NCBI GenBank assembly: GCA_958450325.1 | Contig: OY288248.1 | Span: forward strand, 44,964,005 to 45,028,004 | Reading direction: 5' to 3' | DNA: 64,000 bases | Source: Agrostemma githago | Lineage: Eukaryota > Streptophyta > Magnoliopsida > Caryophyllales > Caryophyllaceae | In this document: piece after piece, positions 43,335-53,960 of the stretch | Layout: each line of letters begins with the position of its first letter | Numbering within the stretch: the first letter of the stretch is position 1 | The notes under the pieces: model-generated | Seen by the model: the letters and a program-made list of their open reading frames with translations, nothing else | Databases searched by the model: none | What the model was told of the DNA's origin: nothing | Translations under genes and position numbers: made by a program

Positions 43335-46300
43335 ATGGCAGGAGTTGTGAGCTTTGAAGAATCAAGCATCATGAGTCTTTCTAAGTCCCATGGCGCATCT
43401 GTTCCTGAAGTCTACTTGGGAGAAAGAGAAGATGAACTCCCAACGTTTGGTAAGGCCTTAGTATTACGTACACTTCATGCTAATCCTATCCCACAAAACA
43501 CCGAACAAAGAGACCAACTCTTTCACACAAAATGTCTAGTTAATACCAAGTGGTGTAGTCTGATTATTGATGGGGGTAGTTGTACTAATGTAGCGTCTAC
43601 GGAAATGGTAGCTAAGTTAGGTCTCACCACCACTAATCACCCTAAACCGTATGCTTTACATTGGTTGGATAATGAGAACAAGATAAGGGTCACTAAACAA
43701 GTAAGGGTGGGTTTAACCATGGGTTCCTACGTTGATGAGGTTCTATGTGATGTTATACCTATGGATGCTTGTCATATACTATTAGGCCGTCCTTGGCAGT
43801 TTGATAGGGACGTAGTTCATCATGGGAGAAAGAATGAATATGAATTAAGGGATAAGGGAAAGAAAATCGTTCTAAAACCCATGACTCCCCAAGCTGTTAG
43901 AGCTATGACCTCCAGCAAGAACAAAAGACCCAACCTCACCATCTTTGCTAGTGAAAATGAAGTAGAGCAAGCTATACAAGAAGGGGAACGTGTATTTGTC
44001 ATGGTAGCTAAAGAGAAACCCGTAGAAGTTGAGAATAGACTTGGAGGAAAACCATTAGAGGAGTTGTTACATGAGTTTAAGGATGTCTTCCCCGAGGAAT
44101 TACCCGTTGGTTTACCACCTATTAGAGGTATAGAACATCAAATCGACCTCATTCCAGGATCAACCTTACCCAATAAGGCTGCCTATAGGTGTAATCCGGA
44201 AGAAACTAAGGAATTACAAAGACAAATAGATGAGTTGATGAGTAGAGGGTATGTGCGGGAGAGCCTTAGTCCTTGTGCTGTTCCAGTTCTTTTAGTACCT
44301 AAGAAGGATGGAACATGGAGAATGTGTGTAGATAGTAGAGCCGTTCACAACATCACCATCAAGTATAGGTTTCCTATTCCAAGGTTAGATGATATGTTAG
44401 ATGAGCTTCATGGGGCGGTGGTCTTCTCCAAAATTGATCTAAGGAGTGGTTACCATCAAATCAGAATGAGGGAGGGAGATGAATGGAAGACCGCTTTCAA
44501 AACCAAACATGGACTATATGAGTGGACGGTCATGCCATTTGGTCTTACCAACGCTCCAAGCACGTTCATGAGGTTAATGAACGAGGTACTTAAGGCCTAC
44601 CTAGGTCGCTTTATTGTGGTTTACTTGGATGATATACTTGTGTATAGCAGGTCCTTGGAAGAACATATGGAGCACTTGAGGCTACTCTTCACCACACTTC
44701 GCAAACAACAACTTTTTGGGAAGAAGGAGAAGTGTGCTTTCTTTGTGGAGAGCGTAGTATTCCTTGGCTACGTAGTATCCAAAGGAGGGGTATCAGTTGA
44801 TCAAACCAAAGTGGAATCCATACGTACTTGGCCAATTCCTTCCACCATTACAGAAGTAAGGTCTTTTCATGGTTTGGCTTCTTTTTACAGGAGATTTATC
44901 AAGGATTTCAGCACTATCACAAGCCCCATCACCGAGTGCTTGAAGAAAGGCGCATTTGTTTGGACCAAAGCTGCCCAAGAAGCCTTTGAAGCCATTAAAG
45001 AGAAGCTATGCTCCGCTCCTATCTTAGCCCTTCCTGATTTCTCTCAACCATTTGAGGTGGAATGTGACGCTAGTGGAGTTGGAATTGGAGCTGTTCTTGT
45101 ACAAAACAAGCGCCCCATTGCCTATTTCTCAGAGAAACTCAATGGAGCAAGACTGAACTACTGCACTTACGACAAGGAGTTCTATGCCATAGTAAGAGCT
45201 CTTGATCATTGGAGTCATTACCTACGTACTAACCATTTTGTTCTTCATTCAGATCATGAATCCTTAAAATATATCAATGGTCAACAAAAGCTAAGTCCAA
45301 GGCATGCCAAGTGGGTAGAATTCTTACAATCCTTTCACTTCTCTTCAAAATACAAAGATGGAAAGAGTAACGTAGTAGCTGATGCACTATCACGCCGCTA
45401 CACTTTACTATCTACTTTGGATGTGAGGTTGCTTGGATTTGAAACTCTAAAGGACTACTACAACAATGATGCTGATTTTGGTGAAACCTTCACCAAATGC
45501 AAGGAGGGAGCCTTTGATGAGTTTGTTTTGCAGGAAGGGTTTCTTTTCAAAGGAAACCGCCTGTGTGTACCCAAGCACCCCATTAGAGAGCTACTGGTTA
45601 GAGAAGCCCATGGAGGAGGATTAGCGGGTCATTTTGGCATTACAAGAACGTTGGAAGTCTTAAAGGAGCACTTCTTTTGGCCAAAGATGCAAGGGAGCGT
45701 CCAGAATGTGGTAAGCAAGTGTGTGACTTGCCAATTTGCCAAGAGTTCCTTCAAGCCTGGAGTTTACACGCCCTTGCCCACTCCTAGTAGACCATGGGAA
45801 GATGTATCCATGGATTTCATTGTAGCCTTACCAAGAACCGCTAGAGGAAAAGATGCTATCATGGTGGTAGTAGATCGGTTTTCAAAGATGGCTCACTTCA
45901 TTGCTTGCCACAAAACAGATGATGCTAGCAATGTTGCTGATTTATACTTCAAGGAGGTAGTGCGTCTACATGGGATACCCAAGTCCATAGTCTCTGATCG
46001 TGACTCAAAGTTCCTTAGTTACTTTTGGAACACATTATGGAGGAAGGTGGGAACCAAGCTCTTATTTAGCACTTCTCATCATCCACAAACAGATGGACAA
46101 ACTGAGGTTACCAATCGCACCTTGGGAACGTTATTAAGGGGCCTTGTAAGTAAGACTCAAAAGGATTGGGATATCAAGCTTGCCCATGCTGAGTTTGCCT
46201 ACAATCGCTCCCCCACTTATGCTACTTCCCATTCCCCTTTTGAGGCTGTATATGGGATCAATCCTTACATGCCCTTGGACCTGATTCCGCTACCAAAAGA

Positions 46301-46805
46301 TGAGTTAGTTCACAAGGATGCGGAGTCCAAACTAAAGGCTATGATCAAACTCCACGAGCAAATACAAGAAAGGATCAAGGAGGTCAATGAAGCATACAAA
46401 AGGAAGTCCAACAAGAACAGGAAGCCAAGACTTTTCCAAGAGGGTGACTTAGTTTGGGTGCACTTGAGGAAGGAAAGGTTTCCAAGTAAAAGAAAGAATA
46501 AACTGATGCCACGAGCTGAAGGACCTTACAAGATCATATCCAAGGTAAATGATAATGCTTACAAGGTAGAATTACCGGATGATTATGGAGTCCATGCCAC
46601 GTTCAACATAGGGGACCTTTCTCCCTATCTAGATGATGATGGCATTTCAGAATTGAGGGCAATTCCTTTTCAAGGGGGAGGAGATGATCCGAATAAGGAG
46701 ACTAAGGAGTTCAATGAAGTGACACTAGCTCCTCTTAGCTCAAGTCAAGCCACACTAGCTCCTCCTACTAGCTTAGTGGTATGTCTTCTCCAAGTACTAA
46801 GTTAG
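43335..46805 (+). CDS. pol: Element E PR-RT-RNaseH-IN polyprotein, intact, no gag
   Basis: The ATG at 43335 (MAGVV) is 25 nt after the primer site and equals the gag start of B and G; an in-frame upstream codon would add eight residues. Counting from 43311: protease DGG near residue 87, RT YLDD near 438, RNase H ECDAS near 583 with later Glu/Asp residues (YDKEFYAI, HSDHES, VVADALS), IN HHCC from about 764, and IN core Asp near 834, Asp 896 and Glu 931 (35 apart). The LRKERFPSKRKNKLMPRAEG segment precedes a C-terminus that reads 40 codons into the 3' LTR. All catalytic residues seem present. Capsid and zinc knuckle are missing, so particles would need Gag from elsewhere. Confidence 0.95.
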   Translation: MAGVVSFEESSIMSLSKSHGASVPEVYLGEREDELPTFGKALVLRTLHANPIPQNTEQRDQLFHTKCLVNTKWCSLIIDGGSCTNVASTEMVAKLGLTTTNHPKPYALHWLDNENKIRVTKQVRVGLTMGSYVDEVLCDVIPMDACHILLGRPWQFDRDVVHHGRKNEYELRDKGKKIVLKPMTPQAVRAMTSSKNKRPNLTIFASENEVEQAIQEGERVFVMVAKEKPVEVENRLGGKPLEELLHEFKDVFPEELPVGLPPIRGIEHQIDLIPGSTLPNKAAYRCNPEETKELQRQIDELMSRGYVRESLSPCAVPVLLVPKKDGTWRMCVDSRAVHNITIKYRFPIPRLDDMLDELHGAVVFSKIDLRSGYHQIRMREGDEWKTAFKTKHGLYEWTVMPFGLTNAPSTFMRLMNEVLKAYLGRFIVVYLDDILVYSRSLEEHMEHLRLLFTTLRKQQLFGKKEKCAFFVESVVFLGYVVSKGGVSVDQTKVESIRTWPIPSTITEVRSFHGLASFYRRFIKDFSTITSPITECLKKGAFVWTKAAQEAFEAIKEKLCSAPILALPDFSQPFEVECDASGVGIGAVLVQNKRPIAYFSEKLNGARLNYCTYDKEFYAIVRALDHWSHYLRTNHFVLHSDHESLKYINGQQKLSPRHAKWVEFLQSFHFSSKYKDGKSNVVADALSRRYTLLSTLDVRLLGFETLKDYYNNDADFGETFTKCKEGAFDEFVLQEGFLFKGNRLCVPKHPIRELLVREAHGGGLAGHFGITRTLEVLKEHFFWPKMQGSVQNVVSKCVTCQFAKSSFKPGVYTPLPTPSRPWEDVSMDFIVALPRTARGKDAIMVVVDRFSKMAHFIACHKTDDASNVADLYFKEVVRLHGIPKSIVSDRDSKFLSYFWNTLWRKVGTKLLFSTSHHPQTDGQTEVTNRTLGTLLRGLVSKTQKDWDIKLAHAEFAYNRSPTYATSHSPFEAVYGINPYMPLDLIPLPKDELVHKDAESKLKAMIKLHEQIQERIKEVNEAYKRKSNKNRKPRLFQEGDLVWVHLRKERFPSKRKNKLMPRAEGPYKIISKVNDNAYKVELPDDYGVHATFNIGDLSPYLDDDGISELRAIPFQGGGDDPNKETKEFNEVTLAPLSSSQATLAPPTSLVVCLLQVLS
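46650..46665 (+). promoter_or_regulatory. Conserved PPT-adjacent inverted repeat GAATTG-N4-CAATTC (element E)
   Basis: Six-base perfect stem with AGGG loop, 6 bases before the purine tract. The same 16-nt element, loop AGGG or AGGA, is at 4614-4629 (A), 9745-9760 (B), 22870-22885 (D), 40840-40855 (J), 49821-49836 (F), 57029-57044 (G), and 59680-59695, 61127-61142 and 62574-62589 (array). Confidence 0.8.
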
Positions 46806-47443
46806 CTCACAAGGGAGCTGAATAAAGGAGTAAAGAAGTCAAGGTTGATTATGGGCTGATTGGTTACTTCGTTTTTAGCTCCATGTTCACATGGTGTGTA
46901 CACTCAAGCTTTGGTGTTGGCTCCATGTTCACACAAGACTACACGGCTGGTGCAAGCTTTGGTTTTAACTCCCTAGCTTTGGTTTTAACTCCTTGTTTAC
47001 ACTAGCTTTGTTTTTAACTCCAACCTTGTATTTAGCTCCTAGTTCACATTAGTCTAGCTTTGTTATTGTCACCCTTAACCAACCGGTTTTAAGGGTCTTG
47101 TAGGCTATAAATAGCCGGCCATTTGAAGGAATAAACATCATCCAATTTGCAAATTAAAACTTGAGTAAAGCTAAGCTTTCTGTTTCGTCCTTGTAGTTTA
47201 CAAGACAAAGTCTAGAGTAAGTCGCGTTACAAGCTCTAAACTCGCTATTTCAATCGAGTGTTTGATCTAGCAACCGCTTTGTTGAAGTATAGGTCTACTT
47301 CACCTAGCATACTATCCTTGGTTACGGTTTATTCATCCATAAAACTATCCTTTCTTTCTGTTTTGGTTACCCATTCACGTTCCATTTCAGAATACTAATC
47401 CTTCTTTACATTCTTGTTTCAAAGTTCATATCAACTCACATCA
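46685..47443 (+). repeat. 3' LTR of element E
   Basis: 759 bp, no difference from the 5' LTR noticed. The first 121 bp also encode the polyprotein C-terminus and stop codon (46803-46805). Confidence 0.97.
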
Positions 47444-49030
47444 GATGTACCCACCGCCATAGAAGCCTTCCGCCAAGGGCTCCACCAGGATTCAGACCTG
47501 TATAAGGACCTCACCAAGTACCCATGTGCCACATTCGAGGATGTGCAGACCAAGGCGATGGCAGCCATCAGGCTAGAAGAAGATTCAGGCCCTAGAAGGG
47601 CTGCTTATGGTTATGAGCAAGTCACCAGAAAGGCGCCAGCAGAAAAGAGGGGTGAAAGATCAAAGCCATATGACAGGAACGTGAGCAAGGTTTCCGAGGA
47701 GAAAGACTGGAAGGACAATCCAGGATTGCCACCCAAAGTAAGTGAGTATGGGTTCTCTACCAACCTTGCGGGGTACTCAAGGCTCTAAGGGAGTTAGGGC
47801 GCAAAGTCAGGTGGCCCAGGAGACAGAAGTACACCAATGACCGAAGAGACGCCAACAAGAGGTGCGAGTTCCACGACGACATTGGACACCATACCGATGA
47901 GTGTGTCCAGCTCAGGAGAGAGGTTAAGTTCCAGTATGATCAGGGGAACCTGGACCATCTCGTGTCCAGAAACTCCACCAGGATAAATGCAGCAGAGCAA
48001 GTATTACCTTCTCCACCTCCAGTGTGTACCAGAATTGTCAATGTGGTCACAGGAGGGTCAAAATTATGTGGACTGACCTACTCAGCAGCCAAGAGACATG
48101 CCTCTCAGACCAGAGAAGACAGACCCGAGCACTCCTGCAGAATCAGTTGCAAGGATCTTCCAGCTGTCACCTTTGACGAAACTAACGCAGAAGCTACTCT
48201 AGAGATGCACCATGACGCCTTAATAATTACCCTCTCTATAGGGAATTGCACCGTGAAAAAGATTCTGGTGGACACTGGGAGTTCAGTCAACCTCATCATG
48301 TTGGAAACTCTCCAGAACATGGGGTTTAGCGAGAAGGATCTAACGAGGAAGGCGGTTCCCTTAGTGGGTTTTAGTTGTGAGACCAAGCATTCTCTGGGAG
48401 AGATCACCATTCCTACCTACGCCGGAGGAGTGAACAAACAAGTGCGGTACCTAATCATCGATGGACCCTCACCTACAACGTAATCATGGGGAGGCCTTGG
48501 ATCCATGAGATGAAGGCAATCACTTCAACCTACCACCAGTGCCTGAAGTTCCCTACACCCTGGGGAGTGCAAAAGATCAACGGAGACCAAGGAGAGGCCA
48601 AGGATTGCTACAGGGTAGCCCTTAAGAAGACGACGAGCCCCCCAGCATAGCAATTACAGAGCCTTCATCTGCCTCTGCAGGAGTACGTAGAGCCACCTCA
48701 GGCGAAGTTGGATGAAGTCAACTTGGACAAGCAACATCCATAGCGAAAAGTGTTAATCGGATCAGAATGCACAGGTAATATCCGCCAAAACCTCATTGAA
48801 TTATTAAAAACTAACATGGATTGTTTTGCTTGGTCGCATGATGATATGGTAGGTATAGACCCCAGCATTATAACCCATAGGCTAAGTGTGGATCCCAGCT
48901 ACAAGCCAGTCCAGCAGAAGAGGGGGAAGTTTGCCCCAGAAAGAAATCAAGTCATAAATCAGAAGGTGGACAGTCTGCTGGCTGCTGGAAAAATCAGGGA
49001 GGTGAAGTACCCAGAGTGGTTGTCTAATGT
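47444..49030 (+). pseudogene. Tat gag C-part, protease and start of RT
   Basis: Continues the Tat element after E: gag end (AIEAFRQGLHQDSDLYKDL), then after a one-base shift near 47770 a knuckle-like CEFHDDIGHHTDEC. Protease follows at 47962-48480 (ILVDTGSSVNLIM, a canonical D-T-G-S). A shift at about 48480 breaks the frame before VIMGRPWI. There are in-frame stops near 48647 and 48741 (TAG), then the RT N-terminal part (QKRGKFAPERNQVINQKVDS) up to WLSN. Element F inserted at 49031; the 5-mer AATGT before it would be the target site. Confidence 0.85.
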
Positions 49031-49801
49031 TGATGTGAGTTGATATGAACTTTGAAACAAGAATATGAATTAGGATTAGTATTCTGAAATGGAACGTGAA
49101 TGAGTAACCAAAACAGAAAGTAAGGATAGTTTTGAGGAAGGATAAACCGTAACCAAGGATAGTATGCTAGGTGAAGTAGACCTATACTTCAACAAAGCGG
49201 TTTGCTAGATCAAACACTCGATTGAAATAGCGAGTTTAGAGTTTGTAACGCGACTCACTCTAGACTTTGTCTTGTAAACTACAAGGACGAAACAGAAAGC
49301 TCAGCTTTACTCAAGTTTTAATATGCAAATTGGATGTTCTTTATTCCTTCAAATGACCAGCTATATATAGCCTACAAGAGCCCTTAAACCGGTTGGTTTA
49401 GGGTGACAAAAACAAAGACTAAAGCTATGTGAACATGGAGCTAATTACAAAGTAGGGAGCTAATAACAAAGCTAATGTAAACATGGAGCTAAAACCAAAG
49501 CTAGGGAGTTAAAACCAAAGCTTCACCAAGAGTAACCAGCCGTGGAGTCTTGTGTGAACATGGAGCCAACAACAAAGCTTGAGTGTACACACCATGTGAA
49601 CATGGAGCTAAATACGAAGTTATCAATCAGCCCATAATCAACCTTGACTTCTTTACTCCTTTATTCAGCTCCCTTGTGAGCTAACTTAGTACTTGGAGAA
49701 GGCATACTACTAGGCTAGTAGGAGGTGCTAGTATGGCTTCACTCGAGCTAATAGGAGCTAGTGTTACTTCATTGAACTCCTTAGTCTCTTCATTCGGATC
49801 A
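49031..49801 (-). repeat. 3' LTR of element F
   Basis: 771 bp, ends TTCATTCGGATCA. Contains GCTATATATAGC near 49360. Confidence 0.95.
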
Positions 49802-52800
49802 TCTCCTCCCCCTTGAAAAGGAATTGCCCTCAATTCTGAAATGCCATCATCATCAAGATAGGGAGAAAGGTCCCCTACATTGAACGTGGCATGGACTCCA
49901 TAATCATCCGGTAATTCCACTTTGTAAGCATTATCATTTACCTTTGATATGATCTTATAAGGTCCTTCAGCTCGTGGCATCAACTTATTCTTTCTTTTGC
50001 TTGGAAACCTCTCCTTTCTCAAGTGAACCCAAACTAAGTCACCCTCTTGAAAAAGTCTTGGCTTCCTGTTCTTGTTGGACTTCCTTTTGTATGCTTCATT
50101 AACCTCCTTGATTCTTTCTTGGATTTGCTCGTGGAGTTTGATCATAGCCTTTAGTTTGGACTCCGCATCCTTGTGAACTAACTCATCTTTTGGTAGAGGA
50201 ATCAGGTCCAAAGGCATGTAAGGATTGATCCCATATACAGCCTCAAAAGGGGAATGAGAAGTAGCATAAGTAGGGGAGCGATTGTAGGCAAATTCAGCAT
50301 GGGCAAGTTTGATATCCCAATCCTTTTGAGTCTTACTCACAAGACCTCTTAATAGCGTCCCCAAGGTGCGATTGGTAACCTCGGTTTGTCCATCTGTTTG
50401 TGGATGATGAGAAGTGCTAAATAAGAGCTTGGTTCCCACCTTCCTCCATAATGTGTTCCAAAAGTAACTAAGGAACTTTGAATCACGATCAGAAACAATG
50501 GACTTGGGTACTCCATGGAGACGTACCACCTCCTTGAAGTATAAGTCTGCAACATTGCTAGCATCATCCGTTTTGTGGCAAGCAATGAAGTGAGCCATCT
50601 TTGAAAACCGATCTACCACCACCATGATGGCATCTTTTCCTCTAGCGGTTCTTGGTAGGGCTACAATGAAATCCATGGATACATCTTCCCATGGCCTGTT
50701 AGGAGTGGGCAAGGGCGTGTAAACTCCGGGTTTGAAAGAACTTTTAGCAAATTGGCAAGTCACACACTTGCTCACTACATGCTGGACACTTCCTCGCATT
50801 TTTGGCCAAAAGAAGTGTTCCTTTAAGACCTCCAAAGTTCTTGTAATGCCAAAATGACCCGCTAATCCTCCTCCATGAGCTTCTCTAACCAGTAGCTCTC
50901 TAATGGGATGCTTGGGCACACACAGGCGGTTTCCCTTGAAAAGAAATCCTTCCTGCAAAACAAACTCATCAAAGGCTCCCTCCTTGCATTTGGTGAAGGT
51001 TTCACCAAAGTCAGCATCATTGTTGTAGTAGTCCTTTAGAGTCTCAAATCCGAGCAACCTCACATCCAAAGTAGATAGTAAAGTGTAGCGGCGGGATAGT
51101 GCATCAGCTACTACGTTACTCTTTCCATCTTTGTACTTTGAAGAGAAATGAAAGGATTGCAAGAATTCTACCCACTTGGCATGCCTTGGACTTAACTTTT
51201 GTTGGCCATTGATGTATTTTAAGGACTCATGATCTGAATGAAGAATAAAATGGTTAGTACGAAGGTAATGACTCCAATGATCAAGAGCTCTTACTATGGC
51301 ATAGAACTCCTTGTCGTAGGTGCAATAGTTCAGCCTTGCTCCATTGAGTTTCTCTGAGAAATAGGCAATGGGGCGCTTATTTTGCACTAGAACAGCACCA
51401 ATTCCAACTCCACTAGCGTCACATTCCACCTCAAATGGTTGAGAGAAATCAGGAAGGGCTAAGATAGGAGCGGAGCATAGCTTCTCTTTAATGGCTTCAA
51501 AGGCTTCTTGGGCAGCCTTGGTCCAAACAAATGCGCCTTTCTTCAAGCACTCGGTGATGGGGCTTGTGATAGTGCTGAAATCCTTGATGAATCTCCTGTA
51601 AAAAGAAGCCAAACCATGAAAAGACCTTACTTCTGTAATGGTGGAAGGGATTGGCCAAGTACGTATGGATTCCACTTTGGTTTGATCAAATGACACCCCT
51701 CCTTTGGACACTACGTAGCCAAGGAATACTACGCTTTCCACAAAGAAGGCACACTTCTCCTTCTTCCCAAAAAGTTGTTGCTTGCGGAGCGTTGTGAATA
51801 GTAGTCTCAAGTGCTCCATATGTTCTTCCAAAGACCTTCTATACACAAGGATATCATCCAAGTAAACCACAATAAAGCGACCTAAGTAGGCCTTAAGTAC
51901 CTCGTTCATTAACCTCATGAACGTGCTTGGAGCGTTGGTAAGACCAAATGGCATGACCGTCCACTCATAGAGTCCATGTTTGGTTTTGAAAGCGGTCTTC
52001 CATTCATCCCCTTCCCTCATTCTGATTTGATGGTAACCACTTCTTAGATCAATTTTGGAGAAGACCACCGCCCCATGAAGCTCATCTAACATATCATCCA
52101 ACCTTGGAATAGGAAACCTATACTTGATGGTGATGTTGTTAACGGCTCTACTATCCACACACATTCTCCATGTCCCATCCTTCTTAGGTACTAAAAGGAC
52201 TGGAACAGCACAAGGACTAAGGCTCTCCCGCACGTACCCTCTACTCATTAACTCATCTATTTGTCTTTGTAATTCCTTAGTTTCCTCCGGGTTACACCTA
52301 TATGCAGCCTTATTGGGTATGGTTGCTCCTGGAATGAGGTCGATTTGGTGTTCTATACCTCTAATAGGTGGTAAACCAACGGGTAATTCCTCAGGGAAGA
52401 CATCCTTAAACTCGTGTAACAACTCCTCTAATGGTTTTCCTCCAAGTCCACTCTCAACTTCTACGGGTCTTTCTTTAGCCATCATGACAAATACACGTTC
52501 CCCCCCTTGTAAAGCCTGTTCTACTTCACTCTCACTTGCAAAGATGGTGAGGTTAGGTTTCTTAGCTTTGTTGGCGGTCATAGCTCTAACAGCTTGGGGA
52601 GTCATAGGTTTTAGAATGATTTTCTTTCCCTTATCCCTCAATTCGTATTCATTCTTTCTACCATGGTGTACCACATCCCTATCAAACTGCCAAGGACGCC
52701 CCAAAAGTATATGACAAGCATCCATAGGGATAACATCACAAAGAACCTCATCGACATAAGACCCCATAGTTAAGCCTACTCTTACTTGTTTTGTGACCTT

Positions 52801-53166
52801 GATTTTGTTTTCATTATCTAACCAATGTAATGCATACGGTTTAGGGTGATTAGTAGTGGTTAGACCTAACTTAGCTACCATTTCAGTAGAGGCCACATTC
52901 GTACAACTACCTCCATCAATAATCAAACTACACCATTTGGTATTAACTAGACATTTTGTGTGAAAAAGTTGGTCTCTTTGTTCGGTGTTGTGTGGGATGG
53001 GGTTAGCATGTAGTGTACGTAGTACTAAAACATTACCATAAGTTGGAAGCTCATAGTCTTTTCTTTCTTCCTTCTTTTCTCCCAAGTAGACTTCCGGACC
53101 AGATGCGCCATGGGACTTAGAAAGACTAATGATGCTTGATTCTTCAAAGCTCACAACTCCTGCCAT
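49681..53166 (-). CDS. pol: Element F PR-RT-RNaseH-IN polyprotein, intact, no gag
   Basis: Nearly identical to E's protein along its length, with the same start MAGVVSFEESSI at 53166 and the same missing gag. After about 40 residues comes ELPTYGNVLVLRTLHANP and the protease IIDGGSCTN. RT reads YLDDILVY followed by R where E has S. RNase H, IN HHCC, D,D(35)E and the basic C-terminus are all present, and the last about 40 codons lie in the LTR. The N-terminal remnant has the same internal contraction as E (SLSKSHGAS), so E and F share a recent source. A and D keep a longer remnant. Confidence 0.95.
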   Translation of the reverse strand: MAGVVSFEESSIISLSKSHGASGPEVYLGEKKEERKDYELPTYGNVLVLRTLHANPIPHNTEQRDQLFHTKCLVNTKWCSLIIDGGSCTNVASTEMVAKLGLTTTNHPKPYALHWLDNENKIKVTKQVRVGLTMGSYVDEVLCDVIPMDACHILLGRPWQFDRDVVHHGRKNEYELRDKGKKIILKPMTPQAVRAMTANKAKKPNLTIFASESEVEQALQGGERVFVMMAKERPVEVESGLGGKPLEELLHEFKDVFPEELPVGLPPIRGIEHQIDLIPGATIPNKAAYRCNPEETKELQRQIDELMSRGYVRESLSPCAVPVLLVPKKDGTWRMCVDSRAVNNITIKYRFPIPRLDDMLDELHGAVVFSKIDLRSGYHQIRMREGDEWKTAFKTKHGLYEWTVMPFGLTNAPSTFMRLMNEVLKAYLGRFIVVYLDDILVYRRSLEEHMEHLRLLFTTLRKQQLFGKKEKCAFFVESVVFLGYVVSKGGVSFDQTKVESIRTWPIPSTITEVRSFHGLASFYRRFIKDFSTITSPITECLKKGAFVWTKAAQEAFEAIKEKLCSAPILALPDFSQPFEVECDASGVGIGAVLVQNKRPIAYFSEKLNGARLNYCTYDKEFYAIVRALDHWSHYLRTNHFILHSDHESLKYINGQQKLSPRHAKWVEFLQSFHFSSKYKDGKSNVVADALSRRYTLLSTLDVRLLGFETLKDYYNNDADFGETFTKCKEGAFDEFVLQEGFLFKGNRLCVPKHPIRELLVREAHGGGLAGHFGITRTLEVLKEHFFWPKMRGSVQHVVSKCVTCQFAKSSFKPGVYTPLPTPNRPWEDVSMDFIVALPRTARGKDAIMVVVDRFSKMAHFIACHKTDDASNVADLYFKEVVRLHGVPKSIVSDRDSKFLSYFWNTLWRKVGTKLLFSTSHHPQTDGQTEVTNRTLGTLLRGLVSKTQKDWDIKLAHAEFAYNRSPTYATSHSPFEAVYGINPYMPLDLIPLPKDELVHKDAESKLKAMIKLHEQIQERIKEVNEAYKRKSNKNRKPRLFQEGDLVWVHLRKERFPSKRKNKLMPRAEGPYKIISKVNDNAYKVELPDDYGVHATFNVGDLSPYLDDDGISELRAIPFQGGGDDPNEETKEFNEVTLAPISSSEAILAPPTSLVVCLLQVLS

Positions 53167-53207
53167 GCTTACGTCTAAATGGATGACCAAAGCTCTGATA
53201 CCACTAA

Positions 53208-53960
53208 TGATGTGAGTTGATATGAACTTTGAAACAAGAATATGAATTAGGATTAGTATTCTGAAATGGAACGTGAATGAGTAACCAAAACAGAAAGTAA
53301 GGATAGTTTTGAGGAAGGATAAACCGTAACCAAGGATAGTATGCTAGGTGAAGTAGACCTATACTTCAACAAAGCGGTTTGCTAGATCAAACACTCGATT
53401 GAAATAGCGAGTTTAGAGTTTGTAACGCGACTCACTCTAGACTTTGTCTTGTAAACTACAAGGACGAAACAGAAAGCTCAGCTTTACTCAAGTTTTAATA
53501 TGCAAATTGGATGTTCTTTATTCCTTCAAATGACCGGCTATATATAGCCTACAAGAGCCCTTAAACCGGTTGGTTTAGGGTGACAAAAACAAAGACTAAA
53601 GCTATGTGAACATGGAGCTAATTACAAAGTAGGGAGCTAATAACAAAGCTAATGTAAACATGGAGCTAAAACCAAAGCTAGGGAGTTAAAACCAAAGCTT
53701 CACCAAGAGTAACCAGCCGTGGAGTCTTGTGTGAACATGGAGCCAACAACAAAGCTTGAGTGTACACACCATGTGAACATGGAGCTAAATACGAAGTTAT
53801 CAATCAGCCCATAATCAACCTTGACTTCTTTACTCCTTTATTCAGCTCCCTTGTGAGCTAACTTAGTACTTGGAGAAGGCATACTACTAGGCTAGTAGGA
53901 GGTGCTAGTATGGCTTGACTCGAGCTAATAGGAGCTAGTGTTACTTCATTGAACTCCTTA
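53208..53960 (-). repeat. 5' LTR of element F, last 18 bp missing
   Basis: Matches 49031-49783 and then stops at CTCCTTA, where element G's LTR begins in the opposite orientation. Confidence 0.95.

Larger units (their letters stand above)
42535..47443 (+). mobile_element. Element E: intact-looking gag-less Ty3/Gypsy (CRM-like) element
   Basis: TSD GATGT (42530-42534, 47444-47448). LTRs 42535-43293 and 46685-47443 are both 759 bp and look identical, so this is a very recent insertion. The primer site TGGTATCAGAGC is at 43298-43309 and the purine tract AAGGGGGAGGAGA at 46672-46684. The interior is one uninterrupted pol frame without gag. It sits inside the gag of the older Tat element. Confidence 0.97.
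49031..53960 (-). mobile_element. Element F: gag-less gypsy with intact pol, right LTR clipped
   Basis: Left (3') LTR 49031-49801 (771 bp) and right (5') LTR 53208-53960 (753 bp) lacking the last 18 bp. The LTRs differ at only about two sites by eye. The primer site is just left of 53208 and the purine tract after 49801. The right tip is replaced directly by element G's LTR, so the expected AATGT target duplicate is absent there. Confidence 0.95.
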
